Positions 6,508 through 7,962 of a stretch of DNA of 7,962 nt are shown piece after piece (position 1 is the first letter of the stretch; every line of letters starts with the position of its first letter). Location: assembly GCA_026984165.1 (NCBI GenBank), contig JALSSQ010000282.1, positions 1 through 7,962 on the forward strand. The letters are read 5' to 3'. Origin of the DNA: Sulfurovum sp. (lineage in GTDB: Bacteria > Campylobacterota > Campylobacteria > Campylobacterales > Sulfurovaceae). Under the pieces are notes generated by a model. It saw only the letters and a list, made by a program, of their open reading frames with translations. It did not search any database and had not been told where the DNA came from. Position numbers and translations under genes: made by a program.

Positions 6508-6524
6508 TGAAGTATTAAACTTCA
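6508..6524 (+). promoter_or_regulatory. Small inverted repeat in the dnaA leader
   Basis: TGAAGT (6508-6513), a 5-base spacer ATTAA, then ACTTCA (6519-6524) form a perfect 6-bp inverted repeat between two DnaA boxes. It could be a protein-binding site or a small leader hairpin about 13 nt before the dnaA ribosome-binding site. It is short enough to be chance. Confidence 0.3.
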
Positions 6525-6555
6525 TATTGATGTGAACAAAGAGGATATAAATATC

Positions 6556-7875
6556 ATGAATATTGGACAAAAAGTACTTTTTGAACTCAAAAAAGAGATC
6601 AGTGAAATAGAATATGAACGCTATATTAAAAAACTTGTTTATGATACTAAACATTCAAAATCAGATATAGCCTATTTTTCTGCTCCCAATTTGTTAATTG
6701 CAAAATGGGTAAAAACAAAATATACAGATAAACTTATACATTTATTTGAACTACAAAGTAAAGTAAAACCAAAATTAGAAATAACTGTAGGTTTACAAAA
6801 AAATAAAACATCTACTGCTATAATTAAAAATGTTAATGAAAAAAATTCCTCTAAAAGTACCTATCTTAATCCTTCCCTTACCTTTGAAAGTTTTATTGTT
6901 GGGGATTCAAATCAATTTGCTTATACTACTGCAAAATCTGTAGCAGAAAAACCTGGAAAACAATATAATCCTCTCTTTATCTACGGAGGTGTAGGTTTAG
7001 GTAAAACACATCTTCTTCAAGCTATAGGAAATTATCATATTAATTTAGGAAAAACCGTTATTTATACTACTCTGGAACAATTTATGAATACCTTTACATC
7101 CCATTTACGTTCACAAACTATGGATAGATTTAGAGATAGATTTAGAGAATGTGATCTTCTTCTGATAGATGATATTCAATTTTTAAGTAGAAAAGAACAA
7201 ACACAAGAAGAATTTTTTCATACCTTTAATGAACTTTATAATGCCAATAAACAAATCGTTATCACTGCAGATCGTGCACCCAATAAAATAGCAGGGCTTG
7301 TAGATAGATTGCGCACACGATTTGAATGGGGATTAATGGCAGACATCCAACCTCCTGGACTTGAAACAAAAATAGCTATTATTCAAAAAAAATGTGAACT
7401 TGACGGAATAAAACTAAATAATGAAATCGTTAATTTTATTGCCTCTCATATGGGTGACAATATACGTGAAATAGAAGGAACTATTATAAAACTCAATGCA
7501 CTCTCAAATATGCTTAATCAGGAAATTACATTAGATTTTGCACAAAATGCCATTAAAGACCAACTTAAAGAAAAAAAAGAACATATTACTATTGATGATA
7601 TAGTTAAAATTGTTTCTAAAGAATTAAATATTAAACCTTCAGATATCAAATCTAAAAAACGTACTAAAAATGTAGTAAATGCAAGACGAACAGCCATCTA
7701 TTTAGCAAGAAACCTTACACCAAACTCTATGCCACAAATTGCACTCTACTTTGGAATGAAAGATCATACAGCTATCTCTCATGCAATGAAAAAAATAAAT
7801 GAAATTATTGATAATGATGAAAATTTTAAAGTATTACTTGAAGAACTTTCAAATAAAATACATACAAATAGTTAA
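6556..7875 (+). CDS. dnaA: Chromosomal replication initiator protein DnaA
   Basis: The gene encodes 439 residues from ATG 6556. DnaA binds DnaA boxes at the origin, oligomerises with ATP, opens the duplex and loads the helicase. Domain I is about 1-85, followed by a lysine/asparagine-rich linker. The AAA+ domain follows with Walker A GGVGLGKTH (144-152), Walker B LLLIDD (201-206), sensor I ITADR (236-240), the arginine-finger stretch RTRFEWG (253-259) and sensor II DNIREIEG (301-308). The C-terminal DNA-binding domain has the signature DHTAISHAMKKI (403-414). An in-frame GTG at 6532 would add eight residues (MNKEDINI) but has no ribosome-binding site and lies in a DnaA box. ATG 6556 has AAAGAGGA (6538-6545) ten bases upstream, so I prefer it. 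The protein resembles Campylobacterota DnaA, for example in SKSDIAYFSAPN and EEFFHTFNEL. It is AT-rich compared with typA. Confidence 0.96.
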   Translation: MNIGQKVLFELKKEISEIEYERYIKKLVYDTKHSKSDIAYFSAPNLLIAKWVKTKYTDKLIHLFELQSKVKPKLEITVGLQKNKTSTAIIKNVNEKNSSKSTYLNPSLTFESFIVGDSNQFAYTTAKSVAEKPGKQYNPLFIYGGVGLGKTHLLQAIGNYHINLGKTVIYTTLEQFMNTFTSHLRSQTMDRFRDRFRECDLLLIDDIQFLSRKEQTQEEFFHTFNELYNANKQIVITADRAPNKIAGLVDRLRTRFEWGLMADIQPPGLETKIAIIQKKCELDGIKLNNEIVNFIASHMGDNIREIEGTIIKLNALSNMLNQEITLDFAQNAIKDQLKEKKEHITIDDIVKIVSKELNIKPSDIKSKKRTKNVVNARRTAIYLARNLTPNSMPQIALYFGMKDHTAISHAMKKINEIIDNDENFKVLLEELSNKIHTNS

Positions 7876-7962
7876 AATATAAATATATAAATTACTTTGA
7901 ATAATATACTAAATAAAACATATCTCTAAAAACTTGAATAAAAAAAAGATATAATTTTAATA
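7876..7962. other. Very AT-rich spacer after dnaA, possible start of oriC2
   Basis: Only 9 of these 87 bases are G or C, the lowest value I see in any comparable stretch here. In Campylobacterota the dnaA-dnaN spacer often holds the second origin subregion and the unwinding element, so the position fits. No intact TTCAC-core DnaA box is visible before the window ends, only TTATTCAA-type near matches on the minus strand at 7896-7904 and 7933-7941. Confidence 0.4.
7950..7955 (+). promoter_or_regulatory. Promoter -10 for the next gene (likely dnaN)
   Basis: AAAAGATATAATTTT contains a consensus TATAAT hexamer. Its predicted start falls at about the last base of the window, so it would serve a gene lying outside. 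dnaN is the usual neighbour of dnaA, but its presence is inferred. The surroundings are so AT-rich that a chance match is possible. Confidence 0.45.

Larger units (their letters stand above)
6408..6539. other. Candidate origin subregion (oriC1-type) with five DnaA boxes
   Basis: Five boxes match the Campylobacterota DnaA-box pattern (TTATTCACA, or the TCATTCAC variant of Helicobacter). They are TCATTCACA 6408-6416 (+), TTGTTCACA 6420-6428 (+), TTATTCACT 6430-6438 (-), TTATTCACA 6498-6506 (+) and TTGTTCACA 6531-6539 (-). All keep the TTCAC core. Between the clusters, 6441-6497 has 13 G/C in 57 bases. Position between ruvC and dnaA agrees with published bipartite epsilonproteobacterial origins, where an upstream box cluster cooperates with a second one in the dnaA-dnaN spacer. 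The region is also the dnaA/ruvC control region, so it may serve autoregulation as well as initiation. Confidence 0.7.

Noticed and set aside
6532..6555. GTG start of dnaA adding MNKEDINI
   Set aside because: There is no ribosome-binding sequence before it and it falls inside a DnaA box, while ATG 6556 has AAAGAGGA ten bases upstream. It is not excluded outright.
7896..7941. TTATTCAA-type sites as DnaA boxes after dnaA
   Set aside because: The core TTCAC is broken at its last base in both, and such matches are expected by chance in DNA this AT-rich.
1..7962. A new multi-gene system, defence module, CRISPR array or mobile element
   Set aside because: All six genes are intact members of well-known families, and apart from the REP-like repeat I see no transposase, integrase, direct-repeat/spacer pattern or RNA gene.

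Overview
This window looks like the replication-origin neighbourhood of a Campylobacterota (Epsilonproteobacteria) chromosome. The evidence is a divergent ruvC/dnaA pair whose spacer carries TTATTCACA-type DnaA boxes, an epsilon-style DnaA, ThyX as the thymidylate synthase, AT-rich DNA, and promoters that show a strong TATAAT -10 with little or no -35. A Sulfurovum- or Sulfurimonas-like organism is my guess. The genus cannot be fixed from sequence reading alone.

Layout. Bases 1-56 are eight perfect tandem copies of the heptamer TAAAAAT, cut by the window edge. Bases 57-175 are non-coding and hold one hairpin downstream of typA. typA/bipA (176-1993, minus) has its own promoter at about 2039-2044. 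The typA-dgt spacer carries a REP-like pair of hairpins that supplies the dgt stop codon. dgt (2136-3239, minus) and thyX (3305-4144, plus) diverge from a 65-bp spacer in which two opposing extended -10 elements overlap inside one near-palindrome. A secreted YcbB-type L,D-transpeptidase (4208-5929, plus, TTG start) follows and ends 2 bp from the stop of convergent ruvC (5932-6411, minus). The 6408-6555 segment is the ruvC/dnaA origin-type spacer with five DnaA boxes. dnaA is called at 6556-7875 (plus). The last 87 bp, about 10% G+C, lead towards what is probably dnaN and may be the start of a second origin subregion.

How the genes fit together. dnaA, ruvC, thyX and dgt all serve DNA replication: initiation, junction resolution, dTMP supply and dGTP hydrolysis. 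BipA is a ribosome-associated GTPase, and the transpeptidase remodels peptidoglycan. No stretch over 300 bp lacks a gene.

I found no new multi-gene system, defence island, CRISPR array, transposase, tRNA or rRNA. The points most worth a second look are regulatory: the overlapping symmetric dgt/thyX promoter, the DnaA-box layout around the ruvC and dnaA starts, the REP-like element at the dgt stop, the palindrome at the typA promoter and the heptamer array.
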